From NCBI GenBank assembly GCA_001564255.1, contig LKNC01000080.1, positions 1 to 10,298 on the forward strand: a DNA stretch of 10,298 bases, given 5' to 3'. This DNA is from Natrialbaceae archaeon Tc-Br11_E2g1 (GTDB taxonomy: Archaea > Halobacteriota > Halobacteria > Halobacteriales > Natrialbaceae). This document shows, in pieces, positions 1 through 4,910 of the stretch. Position 1 is the stretch's first letter. Each line of letters opens with the position of its first letter. The translations under genes and the position numbers were made by a program. The notes beneath the pieces were generated by a model. That model saw only the letters and a list, made by a program, of their open reading frames with translations, searched no databases and was not told where the DNA came from.

Positions 1-335
1 AGACTGTCACCGGCTTCGACTCGTTGGCCGGCCTCCACCGCCGGTTCGACGTGTAAGACCCGGGCGAACAGTCCCTCGAGGTCGCCCGGTCCGTCACACT
101 CGAGGACGATCAGGTGGTCGTGGTCCGGGGCGTACGGCTTCGTGGGTGCACGGACGGTTCTCGTCTCACGGACGACCCCCGAGACCGGGCTCGGGGCGAC
201 GGTCGTCCGTCCATCACGGAGCGTTCCCGGGTAGAGGTCGATCGCACACCCCTCGTCGTGGGCGGGGTACGGCGAGTTGTAGAGTGAGAACCGCTGGTAC
301 CGTCCGATCACCTCCGCGCCGAGTCTGACTGCCAT
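1..335 (-). CDS. M23-peptidase-like / lysostaphin-fold protein, 5' part (runs off left edge)
   Basis: This frame is open from an ATG at 335 to the left edge, giving the first 111 residues; the C-terminus is missing. The order of motifs recalls the M23 (LytM/lysostaphin) beta fold: a His and Asp in YPAHDEGCAIDLYPG (residues 23-37), then VAPSPVSGVV (46-55), then a His in VLHVEPAVEAGQRVEAGD (93-110), which resembles the closing His and the V-x-x-G-Q-x-V-x-x-G-D turn. The His-Asp spacing is longer than in classical M23 enzymes, so catalysis is uncertain. No signal peptide is visible, so it is probably cytoplasmic, which is odd for a wall hydrolase. A biotinyl/lipoyl-like beta domain is an alternative. 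Acidic composition and a TATA-like element about 30 bases upstream support a real gene. I do not know its function. Confidence 0.7.
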   Translation of the reverse strand, partial: MAVRLGAEVIGRYQRFSLYNSPYPAHDEGCAIDLYPGTLRDGRTTVAPSPVSGVVRETRTVRAPTKPYAPDHDHLIVLECDGPGDLEGLFARVLHVEPAVEAGQRVEAGDS

Positions 336-359
336 CACGGGGATCCAGGTGACGGGAGC

Positions 360-367
360 GTTTAGAC
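360..367. promoter_or_regulatory. TATA-like element between divergent starts
   Basis: GTTTAGAC on the plus strand reads GTCTAAAC on the minus strand. It lies about 28 bases upstream of the minus-strand ATG at 335 and about 27 bases upstream of the plus-strand ATG at 390. Both fit the TATA-to-start distance of haloarchaeal leaderless genes, so it may serve either or both directions. This is inferred from spacing and sequence only. Confidence 0.4.
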
Positions 368-389
368 CCGTCGGGACCAACCGTCGTCT

Positions 390-557
390 ATGTGCGTCTT
401 CGGTGGCCGGGCCGGGACGATCGACGTCGACCGAGCGATGAGCGAACGACTCCTCGAGGAAACGCTCGTCGACGATCGACCCGTGGACAAGGGTTTTGTT
501 GGTGACCACCCGAACTCGAGTATGAACGAGTCCACCCCGGACGGTGGGTGCCGGTGA
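390..557 (+). CDS. Possible small protein, 55 aa
   Basis: A short ORF starts MCVFGGRAGTIDVDRAMSER and ends in GGCR before a TGA at 555-557. Its ATG lies about 27 bases downstream of a TATA-like element, and its stop overlaps the GTG start of the next gene, the arrangement of a translationally coupled pair. Against it, the sequence matches no family I recognise and is less acidic than its neighbours. It may instead be an untranslated leader for the downstream gene. An inner ATG at 522 in the same frame would give only 11 residues. Confidence 0.25.
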   Translation: MCVFGGRAGTIDVDRAMSERLLEETLVDDRPVDKGFVGDHPNSSMNESTPDGGCR

Positions 558-1033
558 CTGACGCCGACGGCGGCACGGGAACGGACCCCTGGAACGAACT
601 GCTCGAGGACGCCCGCTCGCTCGCCGAGAACTACCGCGAGGCGGGCTGGGAGGCGATCGCAGTCAGCCCCACTGACGTCCACGCGGTCGAGCGTGACGGC
701 CACGCCGGCCTCGAGGCCCTGGTCACCGACGGGGAGTACGACCCCGTCGCGACCGCCGTCGACCGCGAGGGGGCCGCCTTCGACCGGGCGGAAGTCTACC
801 GCCGACGGGTCGGAGAGCGCACACACGTCCTGACGGCCGAAGTCGACGACGCGACCGAAGTCGCAGTCGTCGTCCCCCTCTCGTACGACCTCGAGGACGC
901 CCGCGGGATTCTCGAGACGGCCCTCGAGAACGGGGAGCTCAGGATCCACGTCCGGCCCCCCGCCCTCGGGGACGGGTGGGTCTCGTTCGCCCACGACGAG
1001 CCATCACTGTTCATCGAGGAAGATCGTCTCTAA
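554..1033 (+). CDS. Conserved-looking haloarchaeal protein, unknown function
   Basis: An acidic soluble protein of 159 residues, without signal peptide, membrane segments or cysteines. The N-terminal part (about 10-45) is helical and ends in REAGWEAIAVSPTDVHAV. The middle and C-terminal parts alternate strands and helices, with VAVVVPLSYDLEDARGILETA near residues 105-125 and a C-terminal FAHDEPSLFIEEDRL. I think it is one of the haloarchaeal DUF families but cannot assign a function. Start choice: GTG at 554 overlaps the stop of the small upstream ORF in a GTGA junction; an in-frame GTG at 548 would add two residues, and there is no upstream ATG. Its TAA overlaps by four bases with the TAG of the convergent neighbour. 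Confidence 0.8.
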   Translation: MTDADGGTGTDPWNELLEDARSLAENYREAGWEAIAVSPTDVHAVERDGHAGLEALVTDGEYDPVATAVDREGAAFDRAEVYRRRVGERTHVLTAEVDDATEVAVVVPLSYDLEDARGILETALENGELRIHVRPPALGDGWVSFAHDEPSLFIEEDRL

Positions 1034-1623
1034 CTCTCCTCTTGCTCGCGCAGTTCCTTGCTCGCTTCCCGCACTTCACGCATCACCGAGGAGATGCGTT
1101 CTTCGGCCTCGAGTTCCGCTTCGACCGAGAGGTCGACGCCCTCGACCTCGAGGAGGAACTTGGCGACCTCGGTGGCCTCGTACATCACGTCGTCGAGTTC
1201 CTCCGCGGTGAAGAAATCACACATCGCACCGTAGAGGAAGGTCGCCCCGGCGGTCCGGACTTTCTCCTCGAAACTCGCCCGGGCCTGGTTTACCGCCTGT
1301 GGGGAGTAGGTGTCGGTCATGAACGGGACGAGTTCGGGGAGGTTCTCGCCGATTTTGGTCATCTCGACGCCCGTCTCGGTCCGAAAGTCAGCACAGAGTC
1401 GTGCGATCGCCCACTCTCGGGCGGTGACGTAGGTCCGATCGCGGAGGAACTCGTTTACCCGATCGTACTGTGCGCCGTCGACTTTCTGGAACCGGGCGTA
1501 CTTCCGGACGTCCTCGGGTACCTCCTCGTCTCCCCCGGCCGGGTCCGGGACGCCGGGCATCGATTTCCCCTCGTTGGCCTGTGCCGACGCTCCATCGGCA
1601 TCCGGGCCGTCGTCTTCGGTCAT
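1030..1623 (-). CDS. Conserved haloarchaeal protein, DUF5806-like
   Basis: A soluble protein of 197 residues. The first 35 or so are low-complexity and acidic (MTEDDGPDADGASAQANEGK), and then a mostly helical domain follows. Its core contains YARFQKVDGAQYDRVNEFL, a WAIARLCADFRTETGVEMTK stretch and ENLPELVPFMTDTYSPQAV. The C-terminus (about 160-197) is a Glu-rich amphipathic helix and may be a coiled coil. I recall this pattern as the haloarchaeal DUF5806 family; the function is unknown. The ATG at 1623 is chosen because the GAATAAG element at 1647-1653 (CTTATTC on this strand) sits about 27 bases upstream; an upstream extension of 16 residues is less acidic and crosses that promoter. The gene is convergent with the 554-1033 gene and the stop codons overlap. 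Confidence 0.8.
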   Translation of the reverse strand: MTEDDGPDADGASAQANEGKSMPGVPDPAGGDEEVPEDVRKYARFQKVDGAQYDRVNEFLRDRTYVTAREWAIARLCADFRTETGVEMTKIGENLPELVPFMTDTYSPQAVNQARASFEEKVRTAGATFLYGAMCDFFTAEELDDVMYEATEVAKFLLEVEGVDLSVEAELEAEERISSVMREVREASKELREQEES

Positions 1624-1646
1624 AGGGGTTCCTTTCGACAGACCCG

Positions 1647-1653
1647 GAATAAG
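1647..1653 (-). promoter_or_regulatory. TATA-like element of the DUF5806-like gene
   Basis: On the minus strand this reads CTTATTC, centred about 27 bases before the ATG at 1623. That is the usual TATA-to-start spacing for leaderless haloarchaeal transcripts, and it supports the shorter start. Confidence 0.45.
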
Positions 1654-1714
1654 GGTTGTCCTCGCTTGCACGACCGACAGGGGGCCGCCCGCGAATTCGG
1701 TCGTCTGGAGGACG

Positions 1715-2008
1715 TCAGTGTGCGTAAAGCGAGAAGGCGATGACGACGAACCCGACGAGCGAGAGCAGGCTCTCGATCAGGATCCCGACGGCGAGTGGCA
1801 CCGAGAGCAGTTCGTAGAGCAACCCGGCCAGCACCAGACCGAGCGTGACGATACCGAAGCCAGCAGCCAGATAGCCGAGGGGGCGTTGACGGGTCCGTCG
1901 GTAGGCCTTGTACGCGAAGTAGGTGATGATCCCTCCGACGATCAAAAGCAGCGTCTTCACGACTGTGAGTGCGATCGTTACCTCCATACCGATAGCTTCG
2001 TATGTCAT
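1715..2008 (-). CDS. Small three-helix membrane protein paired with an HTH regulator
   Basis: A protein of 97 residues with three hydrophobic segments: about 9-33, 45-67 and 72-94. A basic loop (KAYRRTRQRP, 34-43) between the first two suggests that loop is cytoplasmic. No enzyme motif is visible. I recall similar small membrane proteins (DUF7521-like) encoded next to winged-HTH genes in haloarchaea; the function is unknown. The ATG at 2008 is chosen because it overlaps the TGA of the upstream regulator (ATGA) and is preceded by AAAGGAGAC, a good Shine-Dalgarno sequence, so re-initiation after the regulator is likely. It shares the regulator's promoter and may act with it, for example as a membrane sensor or anti-regulator; that role is inference. 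Confidence 0.8.
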   Translation of the reverse strand: MTYEAIGMEVTIALTVVKTLLLIVGGIITYFAYKAYRRTRQRPLGYLAAGFGIVTLGLVLAGLLYELLSVPLAVGILIESLLSLVGFVVIAFSLYAH

Positions 2009-2382
2009 GTCTCCTTTCTCACCTCCGACCACATCTCGGCGAGTCGCTCGTCGACACTCCGTGACGGTCGCTCTATTTTCACCCCAAGCGAGAGGTCCTC
2101 GTCGAGAAAGAGCGTGATCTCCTCGAAGGCCACGGAGTACTTGCTCGCGTGGTGGCCGTCCCGACGGATCTCGGTCGATTCCTCGAGTAACGTCGACTCG
2201 GTCAACAACTCGAGTTTTCGATACAACGTCGATTGGGGGATATCACAGTGTGAACTGAGTTCAGAGGCGGTCATTGGCTCGTCGAGATTCCGGATGATCT
2301 CTCGACAGTCGGGGTCGTCGAGCGCAGAGCAGATGTCCTCTGCCGACGGCAGCGACTCCGACCCGATCGAGTCCCGGACCAT
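2005..2382 (-). CDS. ArsR-like winged helix-turn-helix transcription regulator
   Basis: A protein of 125 residues with a winged-HTH domain covering about 15-90. The region DDPDCREIIRNLDEPMTASE (22-41) is the entry helix and turn, SELSSHCDIP (40-49) the positioning helix, QSTLYRKLELLTES (50-63) the recognition helix, and the wing follows with EIRRDGHHASKYSV (71-84). The C-terminal part (87-125) is acidic, with no ligand motif I recognise. This layout is typical of small haloarchaeal ArsR/TrmB-like DNA-binding proteins. The ATG at 2382 lies about 29 bases from a TATA box and directly next to a palindrome, which suggests autoregulation. The TGA overlaps the ATG of the membrane-protein gene, so the two form an operon. 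Target and signal are unknown. Confidence 0.85.
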   Translation of the reverse strand: MVRDSIGSESLPSAEDICSALDDPDCREIIRNLDEPMTASELSSHCDIPQSTLYRKLELLTESTLLEESTEIRRDGHHASKYSVAFEEITLFLDEDLSLGVKIERPSRSVDERLAEMWSEVRKET

Positions 2383-2383
2383 T

Positions 2384-2394
2384 CGTACGGTACG
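2384..2394. promoter_or_regulatory. Perfect palindrome at the start of the HTH gene, candidate operator
   Basis: CGTAC-G-GTACG is a perfect inverted repeat with a one-base centre. It ends one base before the ATG of the HTH gene, so in a leaderless transcript it covers the transcription start. A regulator bound here would block its own promoter. The link to this particular regulator is inferred from position. Confidence 0.4.
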
Positions 2395-2406
2395 TTTTCA
2401 CCCGTC

Positions 2407-2415
2407 TGATATAGG
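2407..2415 (-). promoter_or_regulatory. TATA box of the HTH/membrane-protein operon
   Basis: The minus strand reads CCTATATCA, centred about 29 bases upstream of the ATG at 2382. It is a good archaeal TATA match at near-leaderless spacing. Confidence 0.5.
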
Positions 2416-2473
2416 GCCATCGATGAGAGAACCACGGCACTGGCCGGCCGTCGACGGGGAAGACGATGCCAGG

Positions 2474-2632
2474 TCAGTTGCTCCGCGAGGAACGGGCGGT
2501 CCGCACGTCAGCCCCGTCGCGTATCTTGTCCTCACACTCCGGACAGACGCGGGGGTTTTCCACCCCCGTCGGCGTGAACACTCGAGCGTACGCTTCGGTG
2601 ACGAACGCACCGCAGTTCTGACATTCCGGCAT
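2474..2632 (-). CDS. Small zinc-ribbon protein (DUF7563-like), 52 aa
   Basis: A 52-residue protein with two CxxC knuckles, C4-x2-C7 (MPECQNCGAF) and C30-x2-C33 (RVCPECEDK), which should bind one zinc ion. The sequence between them, VTEAYARVFTPTGVENP, is a compact beta region. The tail is basic and Ser-rich (ARSSRSN). I recall this as a haloarchaeal micro-protein family, DUF7563; its role is unknown, though single zinc ribbons often serve nucleic-acid or protein contacts. The start at 2632 is set by the first CxxC knuckle beginning at residue 4 and by a TATA element upstream; a longer reading to 2818 lacks haloarchaeal composition and crosses the promoter. Its own promoter suggests independent transcription. 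Confidence 0.85.
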   Translation of the reverse strand: MPECQNCGAFVTEAYARVFTPTGVENPRVCPECEDKIRDGADVRTARSSRSN

Positions 2633-2660
2633 ACTCGGTTTCCTGTAGGGAAGTGATGGG

Positions 2661-2669
2661 TAATAATTG
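2661..2669 (-). promoter_or_regulatory. TATA element of the 52-aa zinc-ribbon gene
   Basis: CAATTATTA on the minus strand, centred about 32 bases upstream of the ATG at 2632, in the only AT-rich stretch of this gap. Confidence 0.45.
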
Positions 2670-2753
2670 TGTTGACGGCTATTCAGTTCAAAAATCACGA
2701 ACCGGCGTGGCTGGTAGTGCCATCGCCGAAACCCGCCGGGAATCGGGTCCCGG

Positions 2754-2939
2754 TCAGGTTCGCGGTTCCCACCCACAGACGGTACAGGACGTGGCGGCGT
2801 CGTCGTGGAGCCCGCCACACTCCGGACACTGCTTTTTGTTGTACTCCGTCTCCCAGCCTACCCGCTCGACAGCGTGGCCGCGGTCGTTCAGGAACTGGTC
2901 GAACACGTCGTCGTCGGCACCGTTGGGTGCGGATGCCAT
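2754..2939 (-). CDS. HVO_0416-like zinc finger protein, 61 aa
   Basis: A 61-residue acidic micro-protein. Residues 1-36 hold a helix (DDDVFDQFLNDRGH) and a VGWETEYNKK strand. Residues 38-55 hold a four-cysteine zinc site, C38-x2-C41 and C52-x2-C55 (QCPECGGLHDD ... SCTVCGWEP). I recognise the pattern of the haloarchaeal HVO_0416 zinc-finger family; its biochemical role is not known to me. The ATG at 2939 is preferred over an in-frame ATG at 2960 because TTTATTA on this strand is centred about 27 bases before it, ideal for a leaderless message. The gene is divergent from ubaA across 142 bases and next to another zinc-ribbon gene, but has its own promoter. Confidence 0.88.
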   Translation of the reverse strand: MASAPNGADDDVFDQFLNDRGHAVERVGWETEYNKKQCPECGGLHDDAATSCTVCGWEPRT

Positions 2940-2962
2940 AGGTGTGTCATCGAACACCATGG

Positions 2963-2969
2963 TAATAAA
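2963..2969 (-). promoter_or_regulatory. TATA box of the HVO_0416-like gene
   Basis: TTTATTA on the minus strand, 27 bases from its centre to the ATG at 2939. It matches the haloarchaeal TATA consensus well and decides the start. Confidence 0.55.
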
Positions 2970-3052
2970 GCATCCGGTCGTGACAGACAGTACCAGCCAC
3001 GACGGGAGCCGTTCGGTACCGCCGCCTCGGGACGGACGGCTGACCCGGTAGC

Positions 3053-3058
3053 TTTTCT
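3053..3058 (+). promoter_or_regulatory. Weak TATA-like element of ubaA
   Basis: TTTTCT is centred about 27 bases before the ubaA ATG. The match is poor but the spacing is right, and there is no Shine-Dalgarno sequence before the start, which fits leaderless translation. Confidence 0.3.
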
Positions 3059-3081
3059 CACTCTCGGGTCAAAGACGGGGT

Positions 3082-3897
3082 ATGAGTGACCTGCGCCTCG
3101 ACGCCACACAGCTCGATCGGTACTCGAGACACGTCATCATGGACGAGGTCGGCCCCGACGGACAGAAGCGACTGCTCGACGGTTCCGTACTCGTCGTCGG
3201 TGCCGGCGGACTCGGCTCGCCGGCGATCCAGTATCTGGCGGCGGCCGGCGTCGGCGAACTCGGGATCGTCGACGACGACGCGGTCGAACGCTCCAATCTC
3301 CAGCGACAGATCGTCCACGGCGACGCCGACGTCGGCCGACCCAAGGTGGTGAGCGCGACCGAGTACGTCACGACCCAGAACCCGGACGTCGACGTCACCA
3401 CCCACGGGACCCGTCTGACCGCCGAGAACGTCGCCGAAATCCTCGAGGGGTACGACGTCGTCTTAGACGCCAGTGACAACTTCGCGACCCGGTACCTGCT
3501 CAACGACTACTGCACCCTCGAGGGGATCCCCCTCTCTCACGGCGCGATCTACCGCTTCGAAGGGCAGGTCACGACGTTCGAGAACGACGGCGACGGTCCG
3601 TGCTACCGGTGTGTCTTCCCCGAAGCACCCGAGCCGGGCACCGTCCCCGACTGTGCGACCACCGGCGTCCTCGGCGTCCTGCCGGGCACCGTCGGCTGTA
3701 TCCAGGCGACGGAGGTCATCAAGTACCTGCTCGAGACCGGGGAGACCCTCGAGGGGCGCCTGCTGATGTACGACGCGATGGGAATGAGCTTCGAGACCGT
3801 CGACATCCGACGCGATCCGGCCTGTCCGGTCTGTGGTGAAAAGACGGAAATCGAGTCGGTAGAAGACGTCTCCTACGAGGGGACCTGTACGATGTAA
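3082..3897 (+). CDS. ubaA: UbaA: ubiquitin-like E1 (MoeB/ThiF/HesA family) activating SAMPs
   Basis: E1-like enzymes adenylate the C-terminal Gly of ubiquitin-fold proteins. In Haloferax volcanii UbaA activates the SAMPs for protein conjugation (sampylation) and for sulfur transfer to molybdopterin and tRNA thiolation. This 271-residue protein is full length for the family. It has the N-terminal RYSRHVIMDEVG (13-24), the nucleotide loop VVGAGGLGSP (38-47), ERSNLQRQ (69-76), the metal/ATP DASDNFATR (129-137), and the crossover region with the probable catalytic Cys191 in VPDCATTGVLGVLPG. Four zinc ligands are present, C174-x2-C177 (CYRC) and C248-x2-C251 (CPVC). No rhodanese domain follows, as in other archaeal members. 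It is cytoplasmic and seems monocistronic. A JAMM protease gene lies about 600 bases downstream. MoeB-only function cannot be excluded from sequence. Confidence 0.92.
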   Translation: MSDLRLDATQLDRYSRHVIMDEVGPDGQKRLLDGSVLVVGAGGLGSPAIQYLAAAGVGELGIVDDDAVERSNLQRQIVHGDADVGRPKVVSATEYVTTQNPDVDVTTHGTRLTAENVAEILEGYDVVLDASDNFATRYLLNDYCTLEGIPLSHGAIYRFEGQVTTFENDGDGPCYRCVFPEAPEPGTVPDCATTGVLGVLPGTVGCIQATEVIKYLLETGETLEGRLLMYDAMGMSFETVDIRRDPACPVCGEKTEIESVEDVSYEGTCTM

Positions 3898-3923
3898 AAC
3901 TGCTCGCTTCGCTCGCAGTTTCT
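3897..3923 (+). terminator. Hairpin after ubaA, probable terminator
   Basis: AAACTGC (3897-3903) pairs with GCAGTTT (3915-3921) around an 11-base loop, TCGCTTCGCTC. The second arm ends in TTT and runs on into TCTC. It begins at the last base of the ubaA stop codon. The GC-rich loop with a TTCG core and the short T run fit an archaeal 3' end signal. Confidence 0.5.
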
Positions 3924-4056
3924 CGGTAGACAGATCGCCGTTCGAGACGCGCGAGCGCGTCTCTCTGGGATGACGAACGCGCCGCGAGCGTAGGGAGGCC
4001 TCAGAATGGCGAACGGGGAACGAAGTGACTCGTGAGCCAAGCGAGCGGTAAGTGAG
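3898..4056. repeat. Intergenic region rich in inverted and degenerate repeats
   Basis: These 159 bases separate the convergent ends of ubaA and the aIF1A gene and hold no convincing gene. They contain a perfect 9-base inverted repeat with a 2-base centre (GAGACGCGC / GCGCGTCTC, 3944-3963), a TGACTC / GAGTCA pair (4026-4031 and 4054-4059) that runs into the aIF1A stop codon, and degenerate words such as GCGAACGGGG, GAACGAAGTGA and GCCAAGCGAGCGG. Words of this style recur in haloarchaeal intergenic DNA. A bidirectional terminator or a dispersed repeat are both possible. Confidence 0.5.
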
Positions 4057-4341
4057 TCAGTCGATGTGGCCTTCGCGCCGGAGCTGGTCTGCGTCCTGGC
4101 CCGTGTAGCGCCACTCGATGTTCGCTTTCTCGTCTTGCCAGTCCCACGGTTCCGCGAGAACGACGTCGTCCTCGTTGATCCAGGTCCGGTATTTCATCCG
4201 GCCGGGGATCCGACCGAGTCGCTCCTCGCCGTCCTCACAGCGCAAGCGCACGTGGTTCCCGCCGAGGTGTTCCGTTACGACCGCGAACAGTTCGTCACTG
4301 TTAGGCATCCGGAGGTTCCGGCGCCCTGTTTCTTCGCTCAT
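4057..4341 (-). CDS. eif1A: Translation initiation factor aIF1A
   Basis: aIF1A binds the small ribosomal subunit at the A site and works with aIF1 and aIF2 in selecting the start codon. The protein has 94 residues, normal for haloarchaea. A basic N-terminal tail (GRRNLRMP, 6-13) leads into the OB fold: [19 protein letters not shown] (17-35), [19 protein letters not shown] (44-62) and [16 protein letters not shown] (64-79), then a C-terminal helix, [12 protein letters not shown]. The PGRM-K-x-R-x-W and PWDWQD-K motifs are diagnostic. The ATG at 4341 is chosen because CTTAAA on this strand lies about 26 bases upstream. Haloarchaea often carry more than one aIF1A gene, so this may be one of two paralogues. 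It has its own promoter. Confidence 0.95.
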   Translation of the reverse strand: MSEETGRRNLRMPNSDELFAVVTEHLGGNHVRLRCEDGEERLGRIPGRMKYRTWINEDDVVLAEPWDWQDEKANIEWRYTGQDADQLRREGHID

Positions 4342-4364
4342 ACGTCTACTACGAGCGACAGAGG

Positions 4365-4370
4365 TTTAAG
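4365..4370 (-). promoter_or_regulatory. TATA box of the aIF1A gene
   Basis: CTTAAA on the minus strand, within GACTTAAACC, is centred about 26 bases before the ATG at 4341. It is a strong match at leaderless spacing. Confidence 0.55.
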
Positions 4371-4448
4371 TCATTGGAGATGCGCGCTAGCGTTTACCAT
4401 GACTCTGTGGGCCGTAGACCCGCACGGAGGGATCGGTGTCCCGTTTTA

Positions 4449-4483
4449 CCGGTGGTCGACCCGAACGGGGCGGCGATCACCGG
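4449..4483. repeat. Inverted repeat downstream of the JAMM gene
   Basis: CCGGTGGTCG (4449-4458) and CGATCACCGG (4474-4483) are complementary except for one position that can form a G-U pair, around a 15-base loop. It lies about 23 bases past the JAMM stop and may mark the 3' end of that minus-strand transcript, but there is no clear T run. Nothing else is supported in the 164-base gap 4342-4505 besides the aIF1A promoter. Confidence 0.3.
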
Positions 4484-4505
4484 AAACGAATCACACCGGA
4501 CCGTA

Positions 4506-4910
4506 TCAGCTCTCGACCACCATCTCACGTTCGAACCCCCCATCACGAAAGCGCCAGGAGCCGACCTCGAACGGGGTAACGGAGACGATGACGTAGGACC
4601 GATCCGGCCAGGTCGCCGCCTCGAGGTCGGTTTCGCTCGGTTCCGCCGGCCCACGGGGGTGGGAGTGATAGAAGCCGACGATCCCCTCACCGTCGGCCTC
4701 GAGGCGCTCGAAGATCTCGAGGGCTTCCTCGGGGTCGAGGCGATATCGTGTCCGTGGCTCCTCGGCGGCGTTTGCGGCGTGGTAGGACGACCGAACGTGG
4801 CTCCAGTCGGCGTCGAACTCGCCGCCGAGGACGCCACAGACCTCCTCGGGTGTCCCCTCGCGTGCCCTGGCGACGATCCCCTCGCGAACGTCGGCGGGGA
4901 GGACGATCAC
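4506..4910 (-). CDS. JAMM/MPN metalloprotease (candidate desampylase)
   Basis: A 134-residue protein with a single MPN+ (JAMM) domain. The motif is complete: Glu23 in TPEEVCGVLGGE (20-31), then GFYHSHPRGPAEPSETDLEAA with His82, His84, Ser92 and Asp95 (H-x-H-x7-S-x2-D). Enzymes with this zinc site cleave isopeptide or linear bonds after a ubiquitin-fold Gly-Gly; the haloarchaeal HvJAMM1 removes SAMPs from targets. A related bacterial/archaeal group acts on Cys or sulfur-carrier proteins, so the substrate here is inferred. The start is a GTG at 4910, inside a GTGA overlap with the stop of the BtuF-like gene, and gives the normal small-JAMM length. Longer readings of this frame run back through that gene and are arginine-rich shadow sequence. 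It is probably co-transcribed with the BtuF-like gene. Confidence 0.9.
   Translation of the reverse strand: MIVLPADVREGIVARAREGTPEEVCGVLGGEFDADWSHVRSSYHAANAAEEPRTRYRLDPEEALEIFERLEADGEGIVGFYHSHPRGPAEPSETDLEAATWPDRSYVIVSVTPFEVGSWRFRDGGFEREMVVES

Noticed and set aside
362..994. Long minus-strand open frame opposite the 554-1033 gene
   Set aside because: It mirrors the coding strand's codon pattern and overlaps a more acidic, better-formed protein and a promoter. It is a GC-rich shadow frame.
976..1743. Long plus-strand open frame opposite the DUF5806-like gene
   Set aside because: Its composition is His/Arg/Gly-rich and it lies antisense to a recognisable acidic protein; a shadow.
1574..2656. 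Plus-strand open frame of 360 codons across the HTH/membrane operon
   Set aside because: It is low-complexity and Ser/Arg-rich, spans promoters and three minus-strand genes with clear motifs, and has no family look.
4399..4596. Plus-strand ORF beginning MTLWAVDPHGG between aIF1A and the JAMM gene
   Set aside because: It runs antisense into the JAMM 3' end and its second half is Ser/Arg-rich shadow. The TTTAAG box upstream is better explained as the aIF1A promoter.
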